This document shows, in pieces, positions 17,432-26,099 of a stretch of DNA of 64,000 nt. Position 1 is the stretch's first letter. Each line of letters begins with the position of its first letter. This DNA is from Thermoplasmatales archaeon. Lineage in GTDB: Archaea > Thermoplasmatota > Thermoplasmata > Thermoplasmatales > GCA-001856825. The stretch covers positions 1 through 64,000 of the forward strand of contig JAJSLL010000006.1 of NCBI GenBank assembly GCA_026127935.1. Direction: 5' to 3'. The notes beneath the pieces were generated by a model. The model saw only the letters and a program-made list of their open reading frames with translations, was not told the DNA's origin and ran no database searches. The position numbers and the translations under genes were made by a program.

Positions 17432-17941
17432 ATGAGTAGCATAAGAATAGATCTACCTTCAGACAAGGCAGCGATCATTCTCAAGAGAATTCAGAACAGG
17501 CTCAGCACATATAAGGGATATAAGTCAGGGGCAGATGCTAGAGTATCAGCACAGGCTTTGGCAGACGATATTGGGAAGAGGATAGATGTTTCACTCACCA
17601 ATTTCAAAGCTGCTATTGACAATCTTGAGATGTACGATAAGCAAGAGGAAATGAAGAAGGCTGGAGAGGTCTATAAGAAAATTCAGAATCTTAAGGACAA
17701 CAAAGTGGTCCTGCCCTCCGAACCATATCTAGTCGTTCAGGAAGACCTCCAGAAGTTCTACTTGCTTGATGAATTGGGGTTCACGAATTCCATCGACCTT
17801 CTAGATAACATAAACAGCTTCAGGTCGGCTTCAATTTCTGGAGAGTGTGATGTTAGTGTTCTAGAAAAGATCAATGGAAATATAGATAAGATTGGAAGTT
17901 TCTTTGCCGAGAAGAGCCAGTCTCTGTTGAAGAAAGACTAG
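17432..17941 (+). CDS. Hypothetical helical protein (169 aa)
   Basis: I do not recognise this family. From the ATG at 17432 the protein has 169 residues, mostly helical, with charged segments between residues about 65 and 100, no cysteines in motif-like spacing and no membrane segment. The upstream in-frame ATG at 17330 is rejected because a TATA box lies between the two. The stop overlaps the convergent alcohol dehydrogenase stop by 4 bp. Confidence 0.7.
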   Translation: MSSIRIDLPSDKAAIILKRIQNRLSTYKGYKSGADARVSAQALADDIGKRIDVSLTNFKAAIDNLEMYDKQEEMKKAGEVYKKIQNLKDNKVVLPSEPYLVVQEDLQKFYLLDELGFTNSIDLLDNINSFRSASISGECDVSVLEKINGNIDKIGSFFAEKSQSLLKKD

Positions 17942-18954
17942 AGCTTTATGTACGCCTTGCCGAACAGCTCCCTGTTCTTCATTGCCTTATAGGCTTCTCC
18001 AACTTGATCAAGTGAAAACACCTTCCCAACCACTGGGGTGATCTTCCCCTCATTGGAGAGTTTCAGTGCTTTGATCATGCTCTTCTTTGTAGAACTGACG
18101 CTGCCTGCGATTGAATTTCCTTTGAGTATCAGATTACCAAGGGGTAGGCTAACCGGATTCACATCAACATTGCCAATCACAACCAATCTGCCACCGAATT
18201 TCAACGATCTGAATGCATCGTTGAACGTAGGAGAACCAACGGTCTCCAAGGCAACATCCACTCCATCTCCAGTGATCTCCTTAACCTTCTTTGTGTAATC
18301 CTGTCCACCGACAACAAAGTCAGCACCAACCCTCAATATCCCTTCTTTTTTCCACTCGCTGCTCGTTTCTGCAATGACCTGTTTGGCACCGAGGGCTTTA
18401 GCAATCTGGACTGCGTGAGAACCAACTCCTCCCCCGGCTCCAGTGATGAGTACTGAATTGCCCTCTCTCAGTCCGCCAACGACTTCAAGGGCCTGAACTA
18501 CCATCCCAGTTACACATGCCGATATTGCGGCAGCTTCGGGACTTACTTTTGGAGGAACTTCTACGAGTGAGATTTCTGGGACGTGCACATATTTTCTGTA
18601 CGCGCCATTGATGCTTTCTCCGAACGTTTTCTTATTTCTGCAGAGATTTTCCCGCCCAGTCGTGCAATATTCACAGGTACCGCAGGGGACGTAGATGAGG
18701 CTCGCCACTCGGTCTCCTTCTTTGAACCTCTTGACATTAGAGCCCACTTTCTTTACCACACCTGAGATTTCGTGTCCGGGCACGATAGGAAGTACGACTC
18801 TTGGAAGAAACCCCTCCATCGTCAGTATGTCTCTGAAACAAATGCCTGTTTCACTCTGCTCAATGAGAACTTCATTTTCCCGTAACTGTTCTTCCTCTAT
18901 TTCTTTGACGACTGGGTACTCCTTGAGTTTGGAAAGTACTGCAGCTTTCTGCAT
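17938..18954 (-). CDS. Zinc-dependent medium-chain alcohol dehydrogenase
   Basis: The 338-residue protein is a typical MDR enzyme. Catalytic zinc ligands occur in G-I-C-F-R-D and G-H-E, and the structural zinc lobe is C-G-T-C-E-Y-C followed by C after seven residues. The dinucleotide fold carries G-A-G-G-G-V-G-S-H-A. It should oxidise an alcohol or reduce an aldehyde with NAD(P). The gene stands alone on its strand between the hypothetical gene and the methionine synthase pair. Confidence 0.92.
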   Translation of the reverse strand: MQKAAVLSKLKEYPVVKEIEEEQLRENEVLIEQSETGICFRDILTMEGFLPRVVLPIVPGHEISGVVKKVGSNVKRFKEGDRVASLIYVPCGTCEYCTTGRENLCRNKKTFGESINGAYRKYVHVPEISLVEVPPKVSPEAAAISACVTGMVVQALEVVGGLREGNSVLITGAGGGVGSHAVQIAKALGAKQVIAETSSEWKKEGILRVGADFVVGGQDYTKKVKEITGDGVDVALETVGSPTFNDAFRSLKFGGRLVVIGNVDVNPVSLPLGNLILKGNSIAGSVSSTKKSMIKALKLSNEGKITPVVGKVFSLDQVGEAYKAMKNRELFGKAYIKL

Positions 18955-18983
18955 GTTCCAGAATTGAATATTGGAATATATGT

Positions 18984-19991
18984 TTATAGAGCCTTTGCGA
19001 CCTCGTTCCTGGCGTCCACCATGCTCTTCAGTTTATCGAAACCAACTTCCCTGCTTCTCGTCCTGAGTCCGCAATCAGGGTTGATCCTCAGTCTGTCTGG
19101 TTCCATGAATTTGAGAGAATACTCTATCCTCTCCTTAATCAGTTGAGTCGGCTCGATGAAATCACGATGTATATCTGTCACTCCCAGTCCCAGTGATATT
19201 TTCTTTGTGATGCTGTCTGCGACCTCTTTGAACCTTTTCACATCATCATACCCACTGCGATGATCGCTGAGGGAAATCGGATCCCTGTTTGCAAACTCCA
19301 GGTTATAGACGGATATGTCCAGCGAAGGGGCTATATTGTAAAGGAGTCCGTAGTCAGTGCTGTAGCAGACGTGAAGGTGCGTTTCTATTCCGCTTATCCC
19401 CTTCACACTTTCGTTCACGGAGTCCCTGACAATCTCCATTTCATCAGGATGAGTCGTCGCGGCGGGCTCATCTATCTGGACCTGAAGGACCTTATCTCCC
19501 CATGCAGCTTTCAATTCCCTTATTTCCTGATTCATTATCCTGCCAAATGCCATTGCTAGCTCTTCCCTGCTCTTGTAGTGGTCGTTGAATGACCAGTCCA
19601 TAAGTGTGTAGGGTCCAGTCACTGGAAGTTTGATATTTTTCTTATTCATCCCCTTGAACAGTTCTATTTCTTCCATATGGAAAGGTTCTTTCCTCGAAAT
19701 TTCACCATATACGCTCCCCTTGTTGTAGTATCTGTTATCAAACGATCTTACGGGACCATAGATCTTTACCCCATCCATCCTTGAGGCGGGATGCTCATAC
19801 ATTTCCCACCTGTACATTTCTCCCCCGACCCCTATGTTCATGAGTCCACTCTTGTCGAAGAGGTCGAGCGTCTCCATAGTAGCCTTCCTTGCCACTTGTT
19901 CAAACTCATCTTCCTTGTATGACCTGAACTTGGAAGAGAGGTAAGTGGGCTTTCTGAAACTTCCAATTTCTTGTGTAACGAGTTCTTCCAT
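18984..19991 (-). CDS. metE: Cobalamin-independent methionine synthase, catalytic (C-terminal) half
   Basis: The 335-residue protein corresponds to the zinc-binding catalytic domain of MetE. The zinc ligands are visible as H-x-C in H-L-H-V-C-Y, Glu in Y-N-L-E-F-A-N-R-D and Cys in N-P-D-C-G-L-R-T. It transfers a methyl group to homocysteine. In archaea the domain is often a separate protein and the methyl donor may be a tetrahydropterin-type or corrinoid protein rather than methyltetrahydrofolate. The start overlaps the stop of the upstream N-terminal-domain gene by 1 bp, so the two are probably co-translated. Confidence 0.92.
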   Translation of the reverse strand: MEELVTQEIGSFRKPTYLSSKFRSYKEDEFEQVARKATMETLDLFDKSGLMNIGVGGEMYRWEMYEHPASRMDGVKIYGPVRSFDNRYYNKGSVYGEISRKEPFHMEEIELFKGMNKKNIKLPVTGPYTLMDWSFNDHYKSREELAMAFGRIMNQEIRELKAAWGDKVLQVQIDEPAATTHPDEMEIVRDSVNESVKGISGIETHLHVCYSTDYGLLYNIAPSLDISVYNLEFANRDPISLSDHRSGYDDVKRFKEVADSITKKISLGLGVTDIHRDFIEPTQLIKERIEYSLKFMEPDRLRINPDCGLRTRSREVGFDKLKSMVDARNEVAKAL

Positions 19992-20854
19992 TATTGACCA
20001 CCCTTGAAGGTGAAAATTTTCTTATCCGCAATAGTCCTCGGCAGAAAATCGAAACTCTCGGTATTTGCGACTATGAGTCTATCAAATTCATTGGAATATG
20101 GTCTGACTTTCTCAAGAACACCATCGTTTATCCTCGTTGTCTGGGCATCAACGACCTTCACTCCCGGAACGTCGCAGTACTTTGAATACGAATATGGATC
20201 GTCCCCAATGATCGAAAAGAATTTGGCGGATCCATTTGAATTGAATTTTCCCGTCACCACCAAATATGTCGAAGTTACGTTATTCAACTCGTTGTATATT
20301 TCATAGTTGTTCGACTCAAACGGTTCAAAAACCAAGAGCCGTTTTATCCTGAAAAATTTGACAATTTCTATGTAAATGTCCCTGAGTAGCTTTCTGGCCT
20401 CTTCCTGACTCCCAGAAACTTTACTCATTTTTACGAAAGAATTTATCCCCGGGAGGAAGTGAAGATAAGATTCACTACCATTATCGTGGTATATTGGAAA
20501 TGGAGGGTTCTCCTCTACTTCTCTGAGTTCATTCAAAGCTTTCAGCTTACCGACCCTCTCTATTTCCGGTTCCCTGTAGAATGTGTTTGTCTCCTTGTAT
20601 CTTGACAGGGGGCCAAGTCTGATACCTTCTATTGAGAGTGCAATTGGACGTAGCAAATCATACCAGTTGAACAGCGGATCAGTGAAGTAATTAATTCCAG
20701 CCTCCTTCACAAGGTCGAAGTACAATAAAGATTCCTCTTGAATCTTGTTAGATATTTCATCAGAAGTAAGCTGTCCTTTCTCCCATTTCCCATACGCCTT
20801 CCTAAGATTCTCAGATCTAGGATAAATTCCATACAGCAAAGAAATCAGTTCCAC
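19991..20854 (-). CDS. MetE N-terminal-domain-like protein
   Basis: The 287-residue protein resembles the N-terminal barrel of methionine synthase. It has Y-P-R-S-E-N-L-R-K-A near the start and a W-x-D-x-x-R-P segment around residue 65. It lacks the zinc ligands of the catalytic half, as expected for that domain. Its gene precedes and overlaps the catalytic half by 1 bp, reproducing a full MetE from two polypeptides. The partner is thought to help bind the methyl donor. Confidence 0.78.
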   Translation of the reverse strand: MELISLLYGIYPRSENLRKAYGKWEKGQLTSDEISNKIQEESLLYFDLVKEAGINYFTDPLFNWYDLLRPIALSIEGIRLGPLSRYKETNTFYREPEIERVGKLKALNELREVEENPPFPIYHDNGSESYLHFLPGINSFVKMSKVSGSQEEARKLLRDIYIEIVKFFRIKRLLVFEPFESNNYEIYNELNNVTSTYLVVTGKFNSNGSAKFFSIIGDDPYSYSKYCDVPGVKVVDAQTTRINDGVLEKVRPYSNEFDRLIVANTESFDFLPRTIADKKIFTFKGGQ

Positions 20855-21032
20855 TTTTAATCACTCCAGAGTTTCTTAATTTCTGAATACCATTCGTCTC
20901 CAATCGACAGTATTTCCGTCCTTCGATTGTGTAAACTCATTGATAAATCTTCTAATGATCTATATGATATTAAATGTTCTTTATTCTAGGAAGAAAAAAG
21001 AACTGATTTTTCCAGTTACTCTTTCATTCAAT

Positions 21033-22775
21033 TCACTTGACCTTGTCCCCCATAATCTTGAGCGTGCTTCTGGAACTCAGCATTGCAAGGGTGGAAATTA
21101 TCGTAAGGGCTCCCAGAAAGAGTATCACGATAATGTCAAAGAGGGAAGGTGGATCTCCACTCAGCCCATTACCACTTTGAGACTTTATAGAATCGACTGA
21201 CGCAGTCACAACACCAAGATTGGTCGCAATGGATGCTGTGTTGTTAGACACATTGGTTATAGTTCCAGTAATATTGCCCAAACAAGTCTCTATTACAGCA
21301 TAAGAATTGTTGAGCCAAGGAATGCCCGATACCGATTCAAAAATGCTCGTGTTGAGGTCATTGAGGGAGGCGTTAATCTCACCCGCTGATGTCATTATTT
21401 TCGCAGTATCTCCGTTAATACTTACTATTGAGGCATTGACAGATTTGAGAGACACCTCAACCGTTCCTATAGAGGTGTTCATCTCCACCATTCCCATGTG
21501 GATCGAGAAGATGGTGGCATTGATGGAATTCAGCGAGACCTTTATTGATCCGATTTCTGTACCGATGACTGCATCCGTTCCGTTGATTCCCTCAAACGAT
21601 GCGTTCAATGAATTAAGCGAAGCAGTAACAGAACCAATGTTAGTAACGATTTCAGCTTCCCCAGCACTGATTGAAGTGATGGTTGTGCTTAAGGAGGATA
21701 GTGAAGTTTGCATGGTTCCTACATTGGTCGCAATAATCGCCTGGCCGTTCATCACACTTTCAATAGTTGCATTGATAGTTCTGAGTTGAGCAGTCATGGT
21801 TCCAAATGATGTCTGAATTTCAGCGACGTCACCATTTATGGCCACGACGGCGGCATTAAGTTGTGAAATAGGCACAGATAGAGTTTGATTAATTGAGCTT
21901 GTTATTTCAGCAATTTGATTAGATGTAATACCCATTAAATACGCCCCATTGCCCTGAATTAATGTAATACGATATCCAGATTGTGAAATCAAGCTCCCCA
22001 TTATCGATGAAACTGAAGTCACGTTATAGGTGACTGAAGCAAACGCAATCGGAGGCGTCGTAGGACCATTTGAACTTCCAATATTTTCGTAGAGTGAGAA
22101 TTTCACTCTAATGACATTAGATGAGAAGTTCCATGAGTTTACCTGTGCTGAAACGATGATTGAACCTTGAGGATTGGCCGGATAGAGTTGAATCGCAGTG
22201 ACATTGCTAGAAAAAGTGAAATTCCCTCCTCCCTGAATAATATAGTTTCCACTCATTGACTCCGAAGGATACTGCATCCAGAGTTGTGTCCCTTGAGCTG
22301 ACAATGTAGTCTGTCCTTGTGTAATGACCGTCGAGATGGTAATCGGCAAAAATTCATAACCCACAATCCACCACATTCCGGGTTGATCATTCGGCATCAC
22401 AAATGAAAAGAGAAGATAGTATCCAGCCGGCGTGAGAAAACTGACGTACGTGGGTACAGCTTCAACAGTCTCATAAGAGGAACTATTAAGAGTGACAGTG
22501 ACCTCATAATAGCTAGCTGAAGGTATCGTGGTTCCCAGAAAATAAGATTCGTTTATTAATTGACCCGGAAAAGCATTCATGGGTCCCGTTTGAACAGGAC
22601 TTAGGGAAATACTTGAACCATCGGTAACAGGCGCTGTTTCAAAGTTACTTAGTGTTGTTTGTTGCCACTTAATGCTAGTGTTACTTTGGTCACTGAGAAG
22701 GAACGCTAAACCTCCAAAAACAATGACAACCACCAATATAGAAACCACTAACTTCCTATCAGAGTTGTTAGACAT
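21033..22775 (-). CDS. Cell-surface protein with 28-residue repeats and two membrane anchors
   Basis: The frame opens at 22793, but the ATG at 22775 gives a cleaner start followed directly by a charged tip and one hydrophobic helix (an uncleaved signal anchor). A C-terminal hydrophobic helix near residues 551-572 (counted from 22793) is followed by a short positive tail. The N-terminal 280 residues are beta-rich and Ser/Thr/Tyr-rich. Between them lie at least five exact 28-residue repeats with an Asn-x-Ser/Thr sequon at position 14 in most copies. It is probably a glycosylated, membrane-anchored envelope or adhesin-like protein. I recognise no named family. Confidence 0.82.
   Translation of the reverse strand: MSNNSDRKLVVSILVVVIVFGGLAFLLSDQSNTSIKWQQTTLSNFETAPVTDGSSISLSPVQTGPMNAFPGQLINESYFLGTTIPSASYYEVTVTLNSSSYETVEAVPTYVSFLTPAGYYLLFSFVMPNDQPGMWWIVGYEFLPITISTVITQGQTTLSAQGTQLWMQYPSESMSGNYIIQGGGNFTFSSNVTAIQLYPANPQGSIIVSAQVNSWNFSSNVIRVKFSLYENIGSSNGPTTPPIAFASVTYNVTSVSSIMGSLISQSGYRITLIQGNGAYLMGITSNQIAEITSSINQTLSVPISQLNAAVVAINGDVAEIQTSFGTMTAQLRTINATIESVMNGQAIIATNVGTMQTSLSSLSTTITSISAGEAEIVTNIGSVTASLNSLNASFEGINGTDAVIGTEIGSIKVSLNSINATIFSIHMGMVEMNTSIGTVEVSLKSVNASIVSINGDTAKIMTSAGEINASLNDLNTSIFESVSGIPWLNNSYAVIETCLGNITGTITNVSNNTASIATNLGVVTASVDSIKSQSGNGLSGDPPSLFDIIVILFLGALTIISTLAMLSSRSTLKIMGDKVK
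21393..21812 (-). repeat. Five tandem 28-residue protein repeats
   Basis: Residues 328-467 of the surface protein form five gap-free units of 28 residues, each starting T-N/S/E-x-G-T/S and containing S-L-x-S-[IL]-N-A-T/S at positions 9-16. A sixth unit of the same length precedes them (21813-21896), and two or three decayed or shorter units follow down to 21225. Since 28 is four heptads, a coiled-coil or stalk is plausible. Confidence 0.8.
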
Positions 22776-22915
22776 CTCTTGGCCCCAAAACAAAAAAGTT
22801 CACTGGATATAACTCGGTTTTTCTTTCATTACGTAATGATTTATGATAGCACGCTTGTCACCTTATCATCCCCGTCAAAGCTTATCTCGTTGCATACCAT
22901 TATCGAAAGATTTGA

Positions 22916-24106
22916 ATGACGGATAAGAAGTATTTCGTCGACTTGTATTCAGAAATGATTGAGATCAACTCTGTTAATCCATCGGGAGGAGGAAAGGGGG
23001 AAGAGAAGAGAGCAGAATTCCTGAAGAAAGAGATTCTAGGCTGGGGTAAGGAAATTAAGTTTGAAGAGTACGTGGCAGTATCGGACGGAATCAAGAGACC
23101 AAATCTGTTGTTTCTATTAGACAAAGGAAAAAAGAAGACCGTATGGTTCGTTGCTCACATGGACACAGTGGCAGAGGGGGATCTCACTCTATGGAAGTAC
23201 CCTCCCTTCAAGGCGACAATTGAGGGGGACAAAATGTACGGGAGAGGAACGTGTGATAACGGCCAGGGAGGAATCTCTTCCCTTTTCGCCCTAAGATATT
23301 TCTTGGAGAATCCCAACGAATTGCAGAACAACATAGGAGTAATAATGGTTTCAGACGAAGAAGCAGGAAGCAAGTATGGGATCGACTATGTTCTCAAGAA
23401 CAGGAATTTCACGAAGGATGACAAGTTCATAGTTCCAGATTTCGGAACTCCAACAGGTGATTCTGTGGAAGTTGCTGAAAAAGGAATGATGTGGCTTAAA
23501 ATCACAGTTGTTGGGCAGCAGTGTCACGCCTCTACTCCTGATGCTGGAAAAAATGCCCACAGATTCGCAAGAGAACTTGAGATGAGAATCGACGATACCC
23601 TTCATTCCAAGTTCAACGCAACTGATAACGAATTCACAGTTCCAGTCAGCACCTTCGAACCAACAAAGGTAGAACCCGGTACCACTTCAATTAACATAAT
23701 TCCAGGTAAGGAGAGTTTCTACTTCGACATGAGAATACTTCCAAAATACACGGTAGACGAAGTGTTCACTGAGGTGAAGAGAACGGCAGATCAATTCTCA
23801 AAGGAGACGGGAGTAGGAGTTCTACTGGAACCAGTGAATAAGGCAAATCCATCGTCAAACACTCCAGAGGGCAGAGAGTTCGTCCAGAAGTTCATAGAAA
23901 GCGTCAAGAAACTGAGGGGTATTGATGTGAAGCGGGTTGGGATAGGAGGAGGTACCTGTGGGGCATTCTTCAGGAATAAGGGACTGGATACGATAGTTTG
24001 GGGGACGCTCGATGAAACAGAGCACATGCCAAATGAATACGCAAAATTATCCAATGTGTTTGGGGATGCCGAAGTCTTCATAGATTTCTTGAAAAGCAAA
24101 CTTTGA
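22916..24106 (+). CDS. M20 family deacylase (ArgE/DapE-like)
   Basis: The 396-residue metallopeptidase has His81 and Asp83 in V-A-H-M-D-T, the bridging Asp114 in G-T-C-D-N-G-Q-G-G, the general base pair in S-D-E-E-A-G (148-149) and a C-terminal H-M-P-N-E-Y. This is a complete binuclear M20A site. Relatives remove acetyl or succinyl groups from amino acids or cleave dipeptides. The exact substrate is not evident, and no arginine or lysine biosynthesis genes are adjacent. A start at the ATG 22916 is supported by the conserved helix that begins the family. Confidence 0.9.
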   Translation: MTDKKYFVDLYSEMIEINSVNPSGGGKGEEKRAEFLKKEILGWGKEIKFEEYVAVSDGIKRPNLLFLLDKGKKKTVWFVAHMDTVAEGDLTLWKYPPFKATIEGDKMYGRGTCDNGQGGISSLFALRYFLENPNELQNNIGVIMVSDEEAGSKYGIDYVLKNRNFTKDDKFIVPDFGTPTGDSVEVAEKGMMWLKITVVGQQCHASTPDAGKNAHRFARELEMRIDDTLHSKFNATDNEFTVPVSTFEPTKVEPGTTSINIIPGKESFYFDMRILPKYTVDEVFTEVKRTADQFSKETGVGVLLEPVNKANPSSNTPEGREFVQKFIESVKKLRGIDVKRVGIGGGTCGAFFRNKGLDTIVWGTLDETEHMPNEYAKLSNVFGDAEVFIDFLKSKL

Positions 24107-24164
24107 AAATTGTGATGTCACGGATGTCCAAAATGACGGTCAGTTGACCGAATAGGGTGCCAAA

Positions 24165-24702
24165 TCACTTTGCCCCCCAGCACTCTCCTTTCTTATTGCA
24201 GACGAAATTTGCGTCGCAGTAATCGCGGATCTCTTCATTAATAATCACTCAACCGGTACCCGGGTTCATGTCCGTTTTTAGTTCCACCATCTCTTCAGAC
24301 AGTCCCTTGGTGAGAGTGTCAAAGGAGCTACCACTGCATTTATCGCATCTGAACTGACACGGGAGAAGGGTTCAAAGGTGAAAAAAGGGCCCTCATTCCA
24401 ATTTATGGAATCGTGGTAGTAGCAGAAGGTCACACAAGATTTATCACTTCCAAGGGTCACAGTCACTCCGGGTGCCAAGAAAATGTTGTAAGCACATATC
24501 AAACCAAGGTTTGGAGTCTGCTTAGAAGCAATCCAACTTGAAATTGCTGAATCGATATCACTCTCCGGCACTGTGGTTGGTGTGAATTTGTGAGAATAAA
24601 GACTGATCCTCTCAACGACCCTATTCCAGCGTTATACTCGCTCAAAACAATGTTCCAACAGTTGATCCTTTTTTTCACTATCTTTTTAAATTCAATTGTC
24701 AT
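24165..24702 (-). pseudogene. Decayed gene for a secreted protein with an S-H-E-L-x-E-x-x-T-D-P-type motif
   Basis: Three frames on this strand join into one protein. It starts W-N-I-V-L-S-E-Y, continues in a second frame as S-D-I-D-S-A-I-S-S-W-I and F-L-A-P-G-V-T-V-T-L-G, then in a third frame as L-S-E-E-M-V-E-L-K-T-D-M-N-P-G-T-G, an in-frame stop, and R-D-Y-C-D-A-N-F-V. This order matches a family of large archaeal surface or secreted proteins whose motif normally reads S-H-E-L-x-E-A-x-T-D-P, which looks like a metallopeptidase site. The histidine has become Glu, and there are at least two frameshifts and one stop. Family placement is from memory. Confidence 0.65.
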
Positions 24703-24752
24703 GGCTCATTAGCATTTCCCGGATTGGTGCTTGCTAAGGTGACAAGGTATCG

Positions 24753-25526
24753 ATGAAGTCTGCTGAAAGAAGGATTTCCCGCCTGGAGAGACTACTGAAG
24801 AAGAAAATTGCAACAAAGAGAGAGAACCACAATTACTACAAGATAGGACTCACACAGTTTGAACTTTCACAGCTCTACAAACTTTCTGGAGTTCCCAACA
24901 AGTCCGACGAGATGCTGAAAGAAGCAATGGTTTCACTACAAAATCCCGAGTGCAAGAAGGGGAAGAAAACGGATAGGTTGTTGGGTATAATCTTATTTTA
25001 CGTGAACAATCCATCTGCACAACCTCTCGTTCAACCTCCAGTAGTTTTAAGATATCTCAGCCCCATGATTCTCCTAACGGGATATCTTCTCACATATATG
25101 ATATACTTCTTGGGATTCATCTCTTCAACCTACTTCTTCATTCTGATTTTTGCTGTTTTTGTGTTTAGCGTTGTTGCAACCAGTGTGTTGACAAGTGCAT
25201 ATTTCAAGAAGATCAGAGAGGATTATGTTCCTACTCAACCGACGATCCCGGGGTTTCCAGTAAACAAGCCAATAAATAGAGTTACGACAACGGAAGATGT
25301 GATTGACAGTGCGAAGGCAGAGTTGTCCCTTGCAAACATGTTCTATTCGATGAAGAATTTTGAAGAGACCAAGCTTCATGTAGAAAGAGCTAGAAACTAC
25401 TTGAACGACCCCCTATCTGCAAAGTCCGAGAAGAAACAATCAGTCACGGATGTTCTGAATAAATTAGACGAACTGATGAAAGGTATGCAGTCAAAGAGCA
25501 AGAGCAGGAAGACCCGGAATTTCTGA
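24753..25526 (+). CDS. Membrane protein with helical repeats
   Basis: The 257-residue protein has a basic helical N terminus of about 95 residues, two adjacent transmembrane helices at about residues 105-150, and a C-terminal helical region ending in a Lys/Ser-rich tail. Both soluble parts contain a helix pair resembling a single TPR unit (N-Y-Y-K-I-G-L-T-Q-F-E-L-S-Q-L-Y and A-E-L-S-L-A-N-M-F-Y). Both termini are probably cytosolic. No specific family is recognised. It has its own start 50 bp from the decayed gene on the other strand. Confidence 0.75.
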   Translation: MKSAERRISRLERLLKKKIATKRENHNYYKIGLTQFELSQLYKLSGVPNKSDEMLKEAMVSLQNPECKKGKKTDRLLGIILFYVNNPSAQPLVQPPVVLRYLSPMILLTGYLLTYMIYFLGFISSTYFFILIFAVFVFSVVATSVLTSAYFKKIREDYVPTQPTIPGFPVNKPINRVTTTEDVIDSAKAELSLANMFYSMKNFEETKLHVERARNYLNDPLSAKSEKKQSVTDVLNKLDELMKGMQSKSKSRKTRNF

Positions 25527-25566
25527 AATGTAACCAGTGGTTAGAAGAAAGCCGTAGTTATTTCGA

Positions 25567-26022
25567 CTAGAGTGATCTTAGCGATTTCAGTGCAACATTC
25601 ACGTGATGAGCCGCATTTAATTGTGAGTTGTAAACCTCCCTGATGAGTCCCTCCTTATCAATCACAAAAGTGACTCTTTGTGGAATCAGGGTACCAGTGG
25701 CTCCATAGGCTTTTCGGATCTCCTTTTTCTCATCAGAAATGAGCGTGAATTGGAGGTTCCTATTCGATTTAAAATTCTTATGAGATTCGACTGAATCTGA
25801 ACTAACTCCAAGTACAGTGGCGCCAAGTTTTCTTATGTCTTCCCATTTGTCCCTGAAAGAGCAGGCTTCTGCCGTGCATCCCGGAGTCTCATCCTTAGGA
25901 TAGAAGTAAAGAACGACCGGTCCCTCTTTCAATTTTTCTGACAGATTAATTCGCTCTCCATTATCCGTGAGTCCGGTAAAATCTGGGGCATTGTCGCCAA
26001 TCTTCAAGGTCATACAAACCAA
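25567..26022 (-). CDS. bcp: Peroxiredoxin, BCP/PrxQ type
   Basis: The 151-residue thioredoxin-fold protein has the peroxidatic Cys49 in T-P-G-C-T and a resolving Cys54 five residues later (C-T-A-E-A-C), the intramolecular disulfide arrangement of PrxQ. It reduces hydroperoxides in the cytosol using a thioredoxin-like donor. The first three residues may not be translated: an alternative Met4 starts directly at the conserved M-T-L-K-I-G-D-N-A-P-D-F. Confidence 0.95.
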   Translation of the reverse strand: MVCMTLKIGDNAPDFTGLTDNGERINLSEKLKEGPVVLYFYPKDETPGCTAEACSFRDKWEDIRKLGATVLGVSSDSVESHKNFKSNRNLQFTLISDEKKEIRKAYGATGTLIPQRVTFVIDKEGLIREVYNSQLNAAHHVNVALKSLRSL

Positions 26023-26099
26023 AATCAGATTTCCTATTTAGTTCAGATGTAGGCGAAAAGAAAAAAGATAGAGAAATAGAGGGCGCAATTGGTCTGAAC

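Noticed and set aside
21307..21789. 160-residue frame antisense to the surface repeats
   Set aside because: It is periodic only because the real repeats are, and it has no promoter or conserved motif.
24278..24571. 97-residue frame treated as an intact small gene
   Set aside because: Its sequence continues into other frames on both sides, so it is a piece of the decayed gene at 24165-24702.
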